Source of the DNA: Methylobacteriaceae bacterium
GTDB lineage: Bacteria > Pseudomonadota > Alphaproteobacteria > Rhizobiales > Beijerinckiaceae
Reading direction: 5' to 3'
NCBI GenBank assembly: GCA_019247255.1
Contig: JAFAPJ010000002.1
Span: 1-6,972 of the forward strand
DNA length: 6,972 bases
The translations under genes and the position numbers were made by a program. The notes beneath the pieces are model-generated. The model saw only the letters and a list, made by a program, of their open reading frames with translations. It was not told the origin of the DNA and did not search any database. This document shows, piece by piece, positions 4,894 through 6,972 of the stretch. Position 1 is the stretch's first letter. Each line of letters opens with the position of its first letter.

Positions 4894-6774
4894 ATGATCC
4901 ACGCGACCCCTGAGCCGAGCGCCCGAACCAAGCTCGGGCGCGTGCGGCGGGCCATGACCGCCCGGGTCGGCACCCTCCGTCACCTGCCGGCTCTCTTCCG
5001 TCTCGCCTGGGAGGCGAGCCCTGGGCTGACGACCGCCAGCATCGTCCTGAGGCTCGTGCGGGCGGGTCTCCCCGCGCTGATGCTCTACGTCGCCAAGCTC
5101 GTCATCGACGCCGTCGTGGCCGGGCGGGCCGACGGCGGCTTGGGCGGAGCGACGGATTGGCCGTCAGACCCGCGGTTTCGGCACGTGGCGTCGCTGGTCG
5201 CGGTCGAGTTCGGCCTCGCGATCGCGTCCGACCTCCTCGGCCGTGCGACCGCTCTCGTGGACGGCGTCCTGGCGGAGCTGACCTCGAACGCCACGACGCT
5301 CAGGCTCATGGCTCATGCCGCGATCCTCGACCTCGAGCAGTTCGAGGACGCCGCCGTCCAGGATAAGCTGGAGCGAGCGCGACGGCAGGTCGCCTGGCGC
5401 TCGAACCTGATCGGACAGCTCCTGGGCCAGGGGCAGGACCTCGTGACCGCCGTCACGCTCGCGGTCGCGATCGTGGCCTTCTCGCCGTGGCTCGTCGTGC
5501 TCCTGGTGCTCGCGCTGATTCCGGCCTTCCTGAACGAGCTCGCCTTCAACCGTCGCGGCTACCGGCTCGCCTACGCGCGCTCGCCCGAGCGACGCGAGAC
5601 GGATTACCTGCGCTATCTCGGCGCCGGCCCGGAGAGCGCCAAGGAGGTCAAGCTCTTCGGGCTGAACGCCTTCTTGTCGGAGCGCTTCCGGCTGCTCGCG
5701 GACCGGATGGTCGGGGAGAACACCCGCCTGGCGACGCAGCGGGCCGCGTTCGGCGGCGCCTTCGCCAGCCTCGGCACGCTCGCCTATTATGCGACCTATC
5801 TCGTCATCGTTCTCCGCGCGGTCGCGGGGGAACTCTCGCTCGGCGACCTCACTTTTCTCGCCGGCGCCTTCCTGAGGCTGCGCGGGCTCGTCGAAGGGCT
5901 GCTGCTCGGCGCCTCCCAGCTCTCGGGGCAGACGCAATATCTCGACGACCTCTTCTCGTTCTTCGAGGTCCGGCCCCGCATCCTCGCGCCCGCGCGGCCG
6001 GCGCCCCTGCCGCGACCTTTGCGGGAGGGCTTCGTCTTCGACGATGTCGGCTACCGCTACCTCGGCCAGGAGCGCTGGGCCGTCCGGCATCTCTCCCTCG
6101 CGATCGCGGCCGGAGAGGTGGTGGCGCTCGTCGGCGAGAACGGGGCCGGCAAGACGACGATCGTCAAGCTCCTCGCGCGCCTCTACGATCCGACGGAGGG
6201 TCGCATCCTGCTCGATGGTCGCGATCTGCGGGATTACGGCCTCGACGAGCTGCGTTCGCGGATCGGCGTCATCTTCCAGGATTTCGTGCGGTTCGATTTC
6301 ACGGCGGGAGAGAACATCGCGGTCGGGCGCATCTCCGCCCGGGAGGATGCGAAGCGGATCGGCGAGGCGGCGTCCCGCGCCTTGGCGGACGGCGTGGTGG
6401 CGAAGCTCCCGGCCGGTTACGGCCAACGGCTTGGCCGACGGTTCGAGGACGGCGTCGACCTCTCCGGGGGCGAATGGCAGAAGCTCGCGATCGCGCGCGC
6501 CTACATGCGCGACGCCGAGGTGCTGATCCTTGACGAGCCCACCGCTGCCCTCGACGCCCGCGCGGAAGCCGAGGTGTTCGAGCGCTTCGGCGACCTCGCG
6601 GCCGGCCGCACCGCTATCCTGATCTCGCACCGCTTCTCGACCGTCCGCCGGGCTGACCGCATCCTCGTCCTGGCCGACGGCCGCGTCCGGGAGGAGGGCT
6701 CACATGCCGAGCTTGTCGAGGCGGGCGGCCGCTATGCCAGCCTGTTCGAGCTGCAAGCCTCCGGGTATCGGTAG
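4894..6774 (+). CDS. ABC exporter half-transporter (fused membrane and ATPase domains)
   Basis: A 626-residue inner-membrane protein that would dimerise into an ATP-driven exporter (type IV/ABC-B-like fold). Numbering from ATG 4894. Membrane segments are suggested near 47-76, 97-116, 173-213 (a helical pair) and 293-327. The coupling-helix run ERRETDYLRYLGAGPESAKEVKLFG (232-256) is typical of this subgroup. The ATPase domain covers about 380-620: Walker A GENGAGKTT (414-422), Q-loop Gln462 in VIFQDFVRFDFTAGENI, signature LSGGEWQ (523-529, Glu in place of the last residue of LSGGQ, usual here), Walker B LILDEP with catalytic Glu548, D-loop TAALDA, and His579 in SHRFS. All motifs are intact. 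The substrate is unknown; relatives occur alone or beside natural-product genes. Start is uncertain: GTG 4858 and ATG 4954 are also in frame, none has a well-spaced Shine-Dalgarno, and 4954 best fits the length of family members. It stands apart from the lyase cluster, after a 148-base spacer, and is probably transcribed separately. Confidence 0.92.
   Translation: MIHATPEPSARTKLGRVRRAMTARVGTLRHLPALFRLAWEASPGLTTASIVLRLVRAGLPALMLYVAKLVIDAVVAGRADGGLGGATDWPSDPRFRHVASLVAVEFGLAIASDLLGRATALVDGVLAELTSNATTLRLMAHAAILDLEQFEDAAVQDKLERARRQVAWRSNLIGQLLGQGQDLVTAVTLAVAIVAFSPWLVVLLVLALIPAFLNELAFNRRGYRLAYARSPERRETDYLRYLGAGPESAKEVKLFGLNAFLSERFRLLADRMVGENTRLATQRAAFGGAFASLGTLAYYATYLVIVLRAVAGELSLGDLTFLAGAFLRLRGLVEGLLLGASQLSGQTQYLDDLFSFFEVRPRILAPARPAPLPRPLREGFVFDDVGYRYLGQERWAVRHLSLAIAAGEVVALVGENGAGKTTIVKLLARLYDPTEGRILLDGRDLRDYGLDELRSRIGVIFQDFVRFDFTAGENIAVGRISAREDAKRIGEAASRALADGVVAKLPAGYGQRLGRRFEDGVDLSGGEWQKLAIARAYMRDAEVLILDEPTAALDARAEAEVFERFGDLAAGRTAILISHRFSTVRRADRILVLADGRVREEGSHAELVEAGGRYASLFELQASGYR
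4919..4941. other. GC-rich hairpin at the start of the exporter gene
   Basis: GCGCCCGA-accaagc-TCGGGCGC is a perfect 8-bp inverted repeat with a 7-base loop. It lies 12 bases before ATG 4954. If that ATG is the true start, the hairpin would sit in the leader and could limit translation or end transcription coming from the regulator gene, though there is no following T-run. If ATG 4894 is the start, the hairpin is just coding sequence. Confidence 0.35.
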
Positions 6775-6972
6775 CTCGACTCTCGAGCGAGCCCCGAGGC
6801 CGTCGGGCACCTCGCCCCCCAGATCGAGACCGGCTTCAAGCTCACCACCTGAGATGACAGCCCCCGAGGCCGGTCCACCCCCGGGGCAGGCCCCAGCCCT
6901 CGTTCGGCGAGCGCTCTGCGGGGATCGGCCCGACCTGCTTCGGGTCGGGACGCCAACGACGATAGCCGAGTC
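6775..6972. other. Right-hand flank without a recognised gene
   Basis: About 200 bases after the exporter stop. GCTCGA-ctc-TCGAGC (6774-6788) begins at the last base of the stop codon and is a 6-bp hairpin candidate for transcript end, without a T-run. The exporter frame stays open past its TAG to TGA 6850-6852 with G/C-rich third positions, but the extra 25 residues match nothing I know. A second hairpin lies at 6929-6949. Open frames on the minus strand here show no recognisable product. Confidence 0.4.
6929..6949. terminator. Possible terminator-like hairpin near the right edge
   Basis: CCCGACC-tgcttcg-GGTCGGG is a perfect 7-bp inverted repeat with a 7-base loop, 155 bases after the exporter stop. 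Neither flank has a T-run, so intrinsic termination is uncertain. It could serve transcripts from the exporter or from an unseen gene beyond the edge. Confidence 0.25.

Noticed and set aside
5164..6630. 488-codon open frame on the minus strand opposite the ABC exporter
   Set aside because: Low-complexity, Arg/Glu/Asp-rich translation with no motif; the plus strand carries an intact ABC exporter with every ATPase motif.
6732..6956. 74-codon minus-strand frame at the right edge
   Set aside because: No motif, no ribosome binding site that I can see, and it overlaps the end of the exporter gene.

Overview
The window is very GC-rich DNA (roughly 70% by eye) with strong G/C at third codon positions. 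Its genes form an enzyme and transport set typical of free-living Alphaproteobacteria, most likely Hyphomicrobiales of the Methylobacterium or Bradyrhizobium kind. That placement rests on composition and protein style only, because no rRNA or marker gene is present. I see no tRNA, CRISPR array, insertion sequence or phage gene.

Layout. Positions 1-3739, minus strand, hold a compact cluster read from right to left: an HMG-CoA lyase-family enzyme (2813-3739), a class III (CaiB/BaiF) CoA-transferase (1578-2816, overlapping the lyase by an ATGA junction), a NitT/TauT/SsuA-type periplasmic substrate-binding protein (452-1495), and the N-terminal half of its ABC ATPase (1-450, running off the left edge). 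Facing away from it, on the plus strand, is a GntR/FCD regulator (3852-4745) with an apparent second winged-helix domain. The roughly 110-bp divergent spacer carries a 24-bp dyad, TGTC-t-TTTGT-gcct-ACAAA-t-GACA (3764-3787). The dyad overlaps the -10 end of a plausible promoter for the enzyme/transport cluster. Further right is an unrelated-looking single-gene ABC exporter (TMD-NBD half-transporter, 4894-6774), followed by about 200 bp without a recognised gene.

How it may work together (inference). The binding protein and ABC ATPase, with a permease presumably encoded beyond the left edge, would import a small organic acid. The CoA-transferase would convert it to a CoA thioester. The lyase would then cleave a 3-hydroxy-3-methyl-acyl-CoA-type intermediate into acetyl-CoA plus an oxo acid. 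The GntR protein would sense the substrate or a product and repress the cluster through the dyad. Possible substrates by family precedent are (R)-citramalate or free 3-hydroxy-3-methylglutarate. The sequence does not decide between them. No wholly new class of system is visible. The noteworthy points are this four-gene catabolic/uptake unit, the double-winged-helix regulator, its probable operator, and active-site departures in the lyase.
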